This document shows positions 34,297-42,654 of a stretch of 64,000 nt of DNA, piece by piece; position 1 is the first letter of the stretch, and every line of letters begins with the position of its first letter. The notes below the pieces were generated by a model, which had not been told where the DNA came from, searched no databases, and saw only the letters and a program-made list of their open reading frames with translations. This DNA comes from Carnimonas bestiolae (GTDB taxonomy: Bacteria; Pseudomonadota; Gammaproteobacteria; Pseudomonadales; Halomonadaceae). The stretch lies in NCBI RefSeq assembly GCF_051251125.1, contig NZ_JBPCZL010000001.1, one strand, 5' to 3'. The position numbers and the translations under genes are program-made.

Positions 34297-34848
34297 TTAC
34301 AGTAAGCGTTTGCTCGGCTTGCGACGCATACGGCTAATCGAACTGGTAACCAGCAGCAGCGAAATCAGTGCCAGCACCACGAACCCCATCATGGTCCAGC
34401 CAGGCAGCGTAATACCTAGCCAAACGCCATGAATCTCGGCACATTCTCCAGAACCGTGGAGCACTTCTTGCACAACGCTCTGCAGCGGCATCACCTCAAG
34501 CATGTAGTCGAGACCCGGGCCGCACGACGGCGCTGCACCAGGTGGCAGGCTTTGCAAATACAGATGACGTGCCGCCAGCGCAATACCCGCACCGCTGGTG
34601 AGCAACCCTAGCAGGCCATAAATTACCCCGCCCCACCTTTTGGGGTTGTGGAAGATGCCAGGCAGCAGCACCACAAAGGTAGCGATCACCGCCACGCGCT
34701 GGAAAATACACAGCGGGCAAGGATCGAGCTCGCCCACATATTGCAGCAGCAGCGCCACTGCCATCATCGCAATGCACAACAGCGCACCCAGCAGGCACCA
34801 GCCCCGTGCAACGACTTTATTCACGTTCTTGATCATGTTACTGCTCAC
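34297..34848 (-). CDS. dsbB: disulfide bond formation protein B
   Basis: An inner membrane quinone reductase of 179-183 residues that reoxidises periplasmic DsbA. Four membrane helices are visible. The first periplasmic loop has the redox pair CPLC, and the second pair lies in the other loop (PSCGPGLDY and SGECAEIHG). The first start in frame is GTG at 34848 (MSSNMIKNV); the ATG at 34836 (MIKNVNKVVARGW) is equally likely, with no strong ribosome-binding site for either. The gene is separate from gshA upstream of it by about 80 bases or more. dsbA is not in the window. Confidence 0.94.
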   Translation of the reverse strand: MSSNMIKNVNKVVARGWCLLGALLCIAMMAVALLLQYVGELDPCPLCIFQRVAVIATFVVLLPGIFHNPKRWGGVIYGLLGLLTSGAGIALAARHLYLQSLPPGAAPSCGPGLDYMLEVMPLQSVVQEVLHGSGECAEIHGVWLGITLPGWTMMGFVVLALISLLLVTSSISRMRRKPSKRLL

Positions 34849-34928
34849 TCAATGACATTTGCGCGACACTCTACGACGAGCAGCACCGCGTGCATAGACC
34901 AACACCGCTAACCTTCTTGCGTTAACCA

Positions 34929-36524
34929 TTAACGCGGCGTGGCGTGTTTCTCGGCACATGCGAAGTAGCGCCGCACGTATTCATCAAACGGGACGCTAGT
35001 GTCTTGCTCCAGCGCCTGCTGCTGTTGCCACGATTGCTCGGCGAGCTCTTCCAGACAGGTATCGCGCGCTGGATCGATCGGTGACTCAGCAAACCACGCC
35101 GCATGCTGCCGCGCTTTGGCCAGTGTCCAGTCGATGAAATCGCGCTGTTCTGACGCCAACGCATAGGCGATTTGTCCCGCCGGCGTCAGCGACGGATCAC
35201 GCACGCGCTGCGCTAGCACGTTCAATGCATCGGCATGCGGAGACTCTGGCTCGCTGGCATCCAGCACTTCAGCGACGGGCTTAAGGGCGCGGAACAAGTC
35301 CTCGGCGGCATCGGCCAGCGCCACTTCACCATTAACGCTTGCCAGCGTCAGCTGAGGATCGAGCCCATTGGTCACAACGCGCCGGCGATTTTCGACGATG
35401 CGCTGCTCTTCTTCATCGCTGATAACATCGCCACTGTCCAGCAGGCAGTACAGCAAGAAGGTGTCGATGAAGCGAGTTTGCTGCTCGTCGATGCCCAGCG
35501 GCAGCAGCGGATTGATATCGAGACAGCGCACCTCGATATACTCAACGCCTTCGGCTTCAAGCGCCTGAGTAGGCGTTTGATGATGACGCACCACGCGCTT
35601 GGGCCGAATATCGCTGTAGTACTCGTTTTCGATTTGCAGAATGGTATCGCTGAGCTGACGCCACTCGCCGTCTACCTCAGTACCAGCTTGCTGATACGCG
35701 GGCCACGGCGTGCTAACGGCGCTGCGCAGCGTTTCAACGTAATGGTTCAGGGTATCAAAACGTACCTTAAGCTGATCCTGCACCTTGTTCTGGTAGCCAA
35801 GATCGCTCATCCGCAGTGAAGAGGCGTCGCTTGCCAGCAGCGTGCTTTTACCTACCGCTTCGAACCCTTCCACCGAGCGACCATCGAGGAAGCTTTTATC
35901 GATGGCTGGTGATGCGCCAAACAGGTACATCAGCAGCCAGCCATGGCGGCGGAAGTTACGAATAACGCGGAAGTATTTTTCCGAGCGATAGTCGCGTGCA
36001 TTAACGTCGGACTGCCCTTCTGCGTCAGCCAGCACCTGCCACAACGTATCGGGAAACGATACGTTGTAGTGAATACCGGCAATCGACTGCATGATACGGC
36101 CATAACGCACATCGAGACCGCGCCGATAGACGTGCTTCATGCGGCCGCTATTAGAGCTGCCGAAATCAGCGATGGGCACGCTGTCATTACCATTAAGGCG
36201 CGCTGGCATGCTGGCGGGCCACACTACTTCATCGCCAATATAGCGGTAGGTAATCCGATGCAGGTCAGCCAAGAAGTCGAGTGCGTCGGAAGGATGCGGA
36301 AATACCGGCGTCACGTACTCAAGCAGCGACTCTGAATAATCGGTAGTAATGTGCGGATGCGTCAGCTTCGACCCTAGTTCGCGCTGGTGCGGCTGCTGAC
36401 TGATGCGTCCTTCAGCGTCTACCCGCAAGCCTTCTTTCTCGATACCACGGCGAATACGTCCAAGACGGCCTTCGCTCGCGCTGCGCATTAGGGCGGAAAC
36501 TACACCCTCGAAATAATCTGTCAC
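34929..36524 (-). CDS. gshA: glutamate-cysteine ligase
   Basis: A 531-residue ATP-dependent enzyme for the first step of glutathione synthesis, joining glutamate and cysteine. It is the proteobacterial type 1 enzyme: GIEKEGLRV near the N-terminus, THPHITTDYSESLLEYVTP, the YGRIMQSIAGIHYNVS segment and YIEVRCLDINPLLPLGI. Length is close to E. coli GshA (518). The start at 36524 (MTDYFEGVVSALMRSA) fits the family. It is monocistronic on the minus strand. Confidence 0.96.
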   Translation of the reverse strand: MTDYFEGVVSALMRSASEGRLGRIRRGIEKEGLRVDAEGRISQQPHQRELGSKLTHPHITTDYSESLLEYVTPVFPHPSDALDFLADLHRITYRYIGDEVVWPASMPARLNGNDSVPIADFGSSNSGRMKHVYRRGLDVRYGRIMQSIAGIHYNVSFPDTLWQVLADAEGQSDVNARDYRSEKYFRVIRNFRRHGWLLMYLFGASPAIDKSFLDGRSVEGFEAVGKSTLLASDASSLRMSDLGYQNKVQDQLKVRFDTLNHYVETLRSAVSTPWPAYQQAGTEVDGEWRQLSDTILQIENEYYSDIRPKRVVRHHQTPTQALEAEGVEYIEVRCLDINPLLPLGIDEQQTRFIDTFLLYCLLDSGDVISDEEEQRIVENRRRVVTNGLDPQLTLASVNGEVALADAAEDLFRALKPVAEVLDASEPESPHADALNVLAQRVRDPSLTPAGQIAYALASEQRDFIDWTLAKARQHAAWFAESPIDPARDTCLEELAEQSWQQQQALEQDTSVPFDEYVRRYFACAEKHATPR

Positions 36525-36750
36525 AGATACCTACCTTATGTCGGTCGGAGTGCCTACGCCCCTTGATCGCTGGCGACCTCCCTACGTGTCGCCAAATCCT
36601 ATCATGTTCCTCTTGCCGTAACGGCACCCAACCGTGATTGCCGCTCGGAGGCACCGCCAATCGTGGAAGAGTATGGCTAGCCTGACGCCCTTTGATCAAG
36701 AACTGCGCACCGCCCCTTTCGCACCAACACGCTGAGGCGGCAGGCGTTGA

Positions 36751-39129
36751 TCAACTGCGTCCTTTCGCCTTTGCCTTCAATAACGCCTCTCCCAGCGCCC
36801 CCATCGGGGCTGACTGTTCCGAACGTGATGATTGACGCTGGCGCGGCGCACGCGATGGCTTAGCGGAAGGCGCGTCACCCTGCGCCGACTCGGCGGCACT
36901 GTCGGAAAGACGCATACTCAAGCCAATGCGCTGTCGCGGCACATCCACCTCCATCACTTTGACCTTCACTACATCGCCTGCCTTGACCACTTCACGCGGG
37001 TCTTTGACGAAGCGTTCAGAGAGCGCAGAGATATGCACCAAACCATCCTGATGCACGCCAACATCCACGAAGGCACCAAAGTGTGTCACGTTGGTGATCA
37101 CGCCTTCGAGAATCATGTCAGGGCGCAGGTCGGTAATTTTCTCGACGCCTTCCTTGAATTCGGCCGCTTTGAACTCAGGGCGCGGATCGCGTCCGGGCTT
37201 GTCGAGTTCTTTCAGAATGTCGGTGACGGTCGGTAACCCGAAGCGCTCATCGACAAACTGCTGAGGGTCGAGCTTGCGCAAAAAGGCGCTGTCACCGATC
37301 AGACTGCCCTGTTCGCGCCCCGCACTAGCGGCGATGCGCTCAACCACTGGATAGGCTTCAGGGTGCACGGCGGAAGCATCCAGCGGGTTATCACCCTGGG
37401 AAATACGCAAAAAGCCCGCGCACTGTTCGAAGGTTTTCGGTCCCAACCGGCTGACTTCTTTCAACGCTTCCCGAGAGCTGAACGCCCCCGCTGCATCACG
37501 CTTGGCGACGATGTTTTCAGCCAGCGTAGCGTTAAGCCCAGAGACGCGGGCCAACAGCGCCGGCGAGGCCATATTCAGTTCGACACCCACCGCGTTCACA
37601 CAGTCTTCAACCACCGCATCGAGCGCCCGTGCCAACTGTAGCTGCGAGACGTCGTGCTGATACTGCCCAACGCCAATCGATTTTGGCTCGATTTTCACTA
37701 GCTCCGCCAATGGGTCTTGCAGGCGGCGTGCAATCGAGACGGCACCACGCAGGGTAACGTCGAGCTCGGGAAATTCCCGCGCGGCAAATTCTGACGCCGA
37801 GTACACCGACGCCCCCGCCTCGCTCACCACCACCTTGGTGACGGCGCGCCCATTAAGCGGCGGCAGCTGACGCTGCAGCGCCTGCGCCAGACGATCGGTT
37901 TCGCGACTCGCGGTACCGTTACCAATCGCAATCAATTCGACAGCGTGCTTTTGGCACAGCGCCGCCAGCACCGCCAACGACTCGTCCCAACGATTGTGCG
38001 GGGCATGCGGATAAATAGTGGTGGTATCCACCAGCTTACCGGTGGCGTCAACCACCGCCACCTTGGTGCCCGTGCGCAATCCCGGGTCGAGCCCCAAGGT
38101 CGGGCGAGCGCCCGCTGGTGCGGCCAGCAGCAGATCCTTGAGGTTATCCGCGAAAACATCGATGGCGGCCTGTTCGGCCCGCTCGCGTAGCCGCATGAAC
38201 AGCTCTGACTCAAGACTGGTGTAGAGTTTTACTCGCCAGGTCCAGCGCACTACCTCGGCCAGCCATTTATCCGCTGGGCGCCCTTCATCGTGAATGCTAA
38301 CGCGTCGCGCAATCTCGGCTTCGGCCGGATGACGCGCAGCTTCTTCTTCGCCGGGCAGCTTAATGGCGACCGCCAGCACGCCTTCATTGCGGCCCCGAAA
38401 CATTGCCAGCGCACGGTGGGAAGGCGCTTTGGCAAGCGCTTCACGGTGATCGAAATAGTCAGAGAACTTGGCGCCCTGCTGCTCTTGCCCCTTCACCACC
38501 GTGGCGTGAATCTCGCCTTCCGACCACAGCCGCTCGCGCAGCCGCTCAAGCAGCTCTGCATCTTCGGCGAAACGTTCCATGAGAATTTGCTTGGCGCCAT
38601 CAAGCGCCGCCTTGGCGTCCGCCAGCGCCAGTGAATCACCGTTTTCGCCTACCAGCGTCTGCGAAGCAGCAACGTAAGGCTCAGCGGTAGCTGTCGGGTC
38701 GAGTGCGGGGTCGTTGAGCAGTGCATCCGCTAAAGGCTCGAGCCCTGCCTCGCGCGCAATCTGCGCTTTGGTGCGGCGTTTTTTACGATAAGGAAGATAG
38801 AGATCTTCAAGGCGCTGTTTGGTATCCGCTGCGCGAATCGCGCTTTCCAGCGCGGCATCCAGCTTGCCCTGCGCATTGATTTCTTCCAACACGCTTGCAC
38901 GGCGCTGCTCCAGCTCACGCAGATAGCGCAGCCGCTCATCGAGTTCGCGCAGTTGTGAATCGTCGAGCCCGCCCGTGACTTCTTTACGATAACGAGCAAT
39001 AAACGGCACCGTGGCACCTTCGTCGAGGAGCTCAACAGCGGCCTTTACCTGCTGCGGGCGAACGCTCAATTCGTGAGCGATTTTCTCGAGAATGACACTG
39101 GGAAGATCGGGAGACTGCGTATTATCCAT
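36751..39129 (-). CDS. tex: Tex family transcription accessory protein
   Basis: A 792-residue nucleic-acid-binding protein. It has an N-terminal helical Tex domain (ARYRKEVTGGLDD), a YqgF/RuvC-like fold (GLDPGLRTGTKVAVVD), helix-hairpin-helix modules, and a C-terminal S1 domain at about 655-725 (GVITNVTHFGAFVDVGVHQD), ending in a basic Ser/Arg tail. The precise role of Tex in bacteria is not settled; it is linked to transcription and RNA fate. The ATG at 39129 (MDNTQSPDLP) has AAAGG upstream, while 39153 would add eight residues. Confidence 0.96.
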   Translation of the reverse strand: MDNTQSPDLPSVILEKIAHELSVRPQQVKAAVELLDEGATVPFIARYRKEVTGGLDDSQLRELDERLRYLRELEQRRASVLEEINAQGKLDAALESAIRAADTKQRLEDLYLPYRKKRRTKAQIAREAGLEPLADALLNDPALDPTATAEPYVAASQTLVGENGDSLALADAKAALDGAKQILMERFAEDAELLERLRERLWSEGEIHATVVKGQEQQGAKFSDYFDHREALAKAPSHRALAMFRGRNEGVLAVAIKLPGEEEAARHPAEAEIARRVSIHDEGRPADKWLAEVVRWTWRVKLYTSLESELFMRLRERAEQAAIDVFADNLKDLLLAAPAGARPTLGLDPGLRTGTKVAVVDATGKLVDTTTIYPHAPHNRWDESLAVLAALCQKHAVELIAIGNGTASRETDRLAQALQRQLPPLNGRAVTKVVVSEAGASVYSASEFAAREFPELDVTLRGAVSIARRLQDPLAELVKIEPKSIGVGQYQHDVSQLQLARALDAVVEDCVNAVGVELNMASPALLARVSGLNATLAENIVAKRDAAGAFSSREALKEVSRLGPKTFEQCAGFLRISQGDNPLDASAVHPEAYPVVERIAASAGREQGSLIGDSAFLRKLDPQQFVDERFGLPTVTDILKELDKPGRDPRPEFKAAEFKEGVEKITDLRPDMILEGVITNVTHFGAFVDVGVHQDGLVHISALSERFVKDPREVVKAGDVVKVKVMEVDVPRQRIGLSMRLSDSAAESAQGDAPSAKPSRAPRQRQSSRSEQSAPMGALGEALLKAKAKGRS

Positions 39130-39208
39130 GGGCCTTTCAGTGATTCGTTGCACAAGGGAGCGCCGATTAGACCACTTTTAATGCCGCCAGACCAACTCGA
39201 TACCGCGC

Positions 39209-39244
39209 AAAAAAACCTGTATCAGCGAGCGCGGCTGATACAGG
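39209..39244 (-). terminator. rho-independent terminator after pckA
   Basis: A perfect 11-bp stem (39216-39226 with 39234-39244) is followed on the minus strand by seven T residues. It lies about 57 bases after the pckA stop. Confidence 0.93.
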
Positions 39245-39300
39245 CAAAGCGAACACTTTATACGCAGCCGATGTGCAGCAGCGCTGTGTCGTGATATCCG

Positions 39301-40893
39301 CTAGAGCCGTTGCGGCCCTGCGGCGATAATGGCGGGGTCGATGTCATTAAAGCGCGCAAAGTTGCGCTGAAACTGCTCGATCAGTTGGTCGGCATGGGTT
39401 TGATACGCGGCTGCATCTTGCCAGGCTTCACGCGGGTCCAGACATTGTGCGTCAACGCCCTCAACGTGCTGAGGCACGTCCAGATTGAGCCCAGGCAGAT
39501 GAGTCGTCGGTGCATGATCAAGCTCACCCCGCTGGATGGCGCTAATCACCGCGCGAGTGGTAGGAATGCTGAAACGCGTGCCGCCCTGCTGATAGGCACC
39601 CCCGGTCCACCCGGTATTGACCAGATAAACATGGGTATCGAAGCTATCCATCCGCTTGCGCAACAGGTCGGCATAGACACTGGGCGGGCGCGGGAAGAAC
39701 GGCGCGCCAAAGCAGGTTGAGAAGGTGGCCGATAGCGCGGCATTACTGCCTACTTCGGTAGAGCCTACCTTGGCGGTGTAGCCAGACAGAAAATGGTAGG
39801 CCGCGGCTTCCCGCGACAAGCGTGCCACGGGCGGCAGCACGCCGGTCATATCGCAGGTCAGGAACACGATAGCACTCGGTTCAGGGCCACTGCTGTTGTC
39901 GGCACGACGCTCGATATGGGAAAGCGGATACGCGACACGACCGTTTTGCGACAGCCGAGTATCGCTGTAGTCAGCGACGCGCTGCTCATTAAGCACCACG
40001 TTTTCGAGCACCGCACCAAAGCGAATGGCATTCCAGATCAGCGGCTCGTTTTGCTCGGACAGGTCAATGGTTTTGGCATAGCAGCCGCCTTCGAAATTGA
40101 ACACGCGGCCCTGCGTCCAGCCGTGCTCATCGTCACCAATCAGGTAACGCTCAGGGTCGGCAGACAGCGTAGTTTTACCGGTGCCCGACAGACCGAAAAA
40201 CAGCGTGGTTTTGCCGTCGTCGCCCACGTTAGCGCTGCAATGCATCGGCAGCACGTCTTCCGCCGGCAGCAAAAAGTTGAGCGCCGAGAACATCGCCTTT
40301 TTCAACTCGCCCGCGTAGCGCATACCCGCTAGCAGTACCCGCCGCCCTTCCAGGTCGATGATGGTACAGCTGTCGCTGTGAGTGCCGTCGCGCAGGGGAT
40401 CGCACTCGAAACAGGGCGCGCTCAGAATGGTCCATTCCGGTTTTTGGCGTGGGTTATAGGCCTCAGGACGAATGAACATGTTCGAGGCGAAGAGTGCGTG
40501 CCAGGCATTTTCCGCCGTCACGCGCAGCGGTTCATACAAGGCTGAATCGGCACCGGCATGCAGGGTACTGACAAACTGCTCGCGTACTTCCAGATAGAGC
40601 GCAACACGCTCCCACAGCTGCTCGAAGCGATCGGCAGGAAACGGCTGGTTGACCTCGCCCCAATCAACGCTGTCGGCACTGGTGGCGTTATGCACGATAA
40701 ATCGATCAGCGGGTGAGCGCCCGGACCGTTTGCCGGTTTCAGCGCATACCGCCCCAGTGGATGCCAGCGTCGTTTCGTGACGGGCAAGGGAGTGTTCTGC
40801 CAGCTCGGCACGGGCAAGATTAAGATAAACGGTGCCTTGCTCACCGTGAGTGGAAGCCGGTGCTCGCATCAGTACATCGTCCGTGGTGGCCAT
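39301..40893 (-). CDS. pckA: phosphoenolpyruvate carboxykinase (ATP)
   Basis: A 530-residue gluconeogenic enzyme that converts oxaloacetate plus ATP to PEP, CO2 and ADP. The kinase-1a loop GLSGTGKTTLSADPERYLIG and kinase-2 segment HGWTQGRVFNFEGGCYAKTI are intact, with MHCSANVG upstream and the metal-binding residues in place. Length equals the ATP-type family (about 530-540). The ATG at 40893 starts MATTDDVLMRAP. An AT-rich upstream region of about 280 bases suggests a regulated promoter. Its oxaloacetate can come from Mqo, encoded elsewhere in the window. Confidence 0.97.
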   Translation of the reverse strand: MATTDDVLMRAPASTHGEQGTVYLNLARAELAEHSLARHETTLASTGAVCAETGKRSGRSPADRFIVHNATSADSVDWGEVNQPFPADRFEQLWERVALYLEVREQFVSTLHAGADSALYEPLRVTAENAWHALFASNMFIRPEAYNPRQKPEWTILSAPCFECDPLRDGTHSDSCTIIDLEGRRVLLAGMRYAGELKKAMFSALNFLLPAEDVLPMHCSANVGDDGKTTLFFGLSGTGKTTLSADPERYLIGDDEHGWTQGRVFNFEGGCYAKTIDLSEQNEPLIWNAIRFGAVLENVVLNEQRVADYSDTRLSQNGRVAYPLSHIERRADNSSGPEPSAIVFLTCDMTGVLPPVARLSREAAAYHFLSGYTAKVGSTEVGSNAALSATFSTCFGAPFFPRPPSVYADLLRKRMDSFDTHVYLVNTGWTGGAYQQGGTRFSIPTTRAVISAIQRGELDHAPTTHLPGLNLDVPQHVEGVDAQCLDPREAWQDAAAYQTHADQLIEQFQRNFARFNDIDPAIIAAGPQRL

Positions 40894-41193
40894 AGCGGTA
40901 GGGGTGCCTCGTTTACTACATACAAAAGGATATAAATGCGAAAATAAATCAATAAGAACGCATTGCAGGATCAGTATTACAGAAAGAAGACAATTAAAAA
41001 ACGACTTTTAAACATTATTATTTCAATTACTAAAGTCTACGCGTAAAAAAATAGCAATATTAATAAAAATATTAAAAAACGTTGTTTTTATCGTTATTTT
41101 ACTACGTCTTGCTACTCTCCCACGCCGTTCAAACACGGCGGCGGCGCACCTCGCCCTGGGCGAAAACGACTGCGCCGACACCTGACCGTTAGT
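40894..41193. promoter_or_regulatory. AT-rich region upstream of pckA
   Basis: 300 bases with no supported gene. The segment 40905-41105 is markedly AT-rich with A and T tracts, as in promoter/UP-element or nucleoid-protein-binding DNA, and probably holds the pckA promoter. The rest is the tail of the nrd operon. No specific operator was identified. Confidence 0.5.
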
Positions 41194-41472
41194 TCACCGA
41201 TGCGGTTCGGATGAATCGCCGATCGCCAGTGCGATGTCGCTATCGGGCGCACAGCAGCAGGGCAGAATTTCCCCGTCATTCAGGCACGCCAAAGGTGGCT
41301 GATGGTAGCGAACCCGACCACTCAATAGCCGCACTCGACACGCCCCGCAATAGCCTGAGCGACACTGAAACTCGACCGGCAGCCGGTGCCTTTCAAGCAA
41401 CTCAAGCAGGCTGGCCAGACGTGTCTGCCACGCCAGCCGAGCGCTGCCGGTGGATACAATCAGCTCTGCCAT
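41194..41472 (-). CDS. yfaE: class I ribonucleotide reductase maintenance ferredoxin (YfaE-like)
   Basis: A 92-residue plant-type [2Fe-2S] ferredoxin. The cluster cysteines are in CRSGYCGACRVR (three) and in the later ACLNDGEILPCCCAP segment. The YfaE group supplies electrons to rebuild the tyrosyl radical cofactor of NrdB. It follows nrdB almost directly, as in enterics, which supports the role. It is the last gene of nrdA-nrdB-yfaE; no strong terminator was seen behind it. Confidence 0.92.
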   Translation of the reverse strand: MAELIVSTGSARLAWQTRLASLLELLERHRLPVEFQCRSGYCGACRVRLLSGRVRYHQPPLACLNDGEILPCCCAPDSDIALAIGDSSEPHR

Positions 41473-41474
41473 GG

Positions 41475-42605
41475 CTATAGCTCGAAGCTGCCGAGATCAT
41501 CGGCGGTAATGGTCGAATCAATCTGGCCTACCAGATAAGAGCTCACCTCGACCTCTTGTGGCGCAACCTGCACGTTGTCCGATACCAGCCATGAATTCAC
41601 CCACGGAATGGGGTGTGAGCGCTTTTCGAACGCTGGCGTCATGCCAATCGCCTGCATTCTGACGTTAGTGATGTATTCGACATAGTGATGCAGAATCTGC
41701 CGATTCAGGCCAATCATCGAGCCGTCCTTGAAGAGATAGTCGGCCCACTGCTTCTCTTGCTGGGCCGCTAGCAAGAACAGCTCGCGACTCTGCTCATTGC
41801 ACTGCTGGGCAATTTCGGCCATTTCCGGATCGTCGGCACCTGAACGCATCAGATTCAGCATGTGCTGGGTACCGGACATATGCAGCGCTTCGTCGCGCGC
41901 GATCAACCGAATGATTTTGGCATTGCCTTCCATTAGGCCCCGCTCGGCGAAGGCAAAGGAGCACGCGAAGCTAACATAGAAGCGAATGGCTTCGAGTACG
42001 TTAACGCTCATTAGACAAAGGTAGAGCGCCTGCTTTAACCGCCGTAGCGACACCTCTTTATAGTGTCCGCCAATAGTGTGGCGGCCCTCACCCAGCAAAT
42101 GGTAATAGCTCGATAATTCGATTAGTTCGTCATAATAACGGGAGATATCGCGGGCACGTTCGACAATATGCTGATTTGTGACGATATCGTCGAATATTAG
42201 CGAGGGGTCATTAACGATATTACGAATAATATGCGTATACGAGCGAGAGTGAATAGTCTCTGAAAACGCCCAGGTCTCAATCCAGGTTTCCAGTTCGGGG
42301 ATCGACACCAGCGGCAGCAGTGCCACGTTAGGGCTGCGCCCTTGAATCGAATCGAGCAGCGTTTGATATTTCAGATTACTAATAAAGATATGCTGCTCAT
42401 GCGCAGGCAATTGCTGATAATCAATACGGTCACGAGAAACATCGACTTCTTCGGGTCGCCAAAAGAAAGAGAGCTGCTTCTCAATAAGTTTTTCAAAGAC
42501 GACGTGCTTTTGCTGGTCGTAACGCGCCACATTGACCGATTGTCCGAAAAACATCGGTTCCTTGAGCGGATCGTTATGCTGCATGGAGAAGGTGGTATAG
42601 GCCAT
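41475..42605 (-). CDS. nrdB: ribonucleoside-diphosphate reductase class Ia, beta subunit
   Basis: A 376-residue diiron-tyrosyl radical protein that works with NrdA to reduce ribonucleotides. Typical sections are FFGQSVNVARYDQQKH, FFWRPEEVDVSRDRID, the iron ligand helices (ETIHSRSYTHII, RDEALHMSGTQHML) and the C-terminal tail DLGSFEL that docks to NrdA. The ATG at 42605 (MAYTTFSMQHND) has AGAGGGA upstream and matches the enterobacterial N-terminus. The frame continues upstream to 42788 within nrdA, which is not coding. The gap to nrdA is 49 bases. Confidence 0.97.
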   Translation of the reverse strand: MAYTTFSMQHNDPLKEPMFFGQSVNVARYDQQKHVVFEKLIEKQLSFFWRPEEVDVSRDRIDYQQLPAHEQHIFISNLKYQTLLDSIQGRSPNVALLPLVSIPELETWIETWAFSETIHSRSYTHIIRNIVNDPSLIFDDIVTNQHIVERARDISRYYDELIELSSYYHLLGEGRHTIGGHYKEVSLRRLKQALYLCLMSVNVLEAIRFYVSFACSFAFAERGLMEGNAKIIRLIARDEALHMSGTQHMLNLMRSGADDPEMAEIAQQCNEQSRELFLLAAQQEKQWADYLFKDGSMIGLNRQILHHYVEYITNVRMQAIGMTPAFEKRSHPIPWVNSWLVSDNVQVAPQEVEVSSYLVGQIDSTITADDLGSFEL

Positions 42606-42654
42606 TGCGATTCCCTCTGATGATGCCACATTCATTGCGTTGCCGGCGGTATCA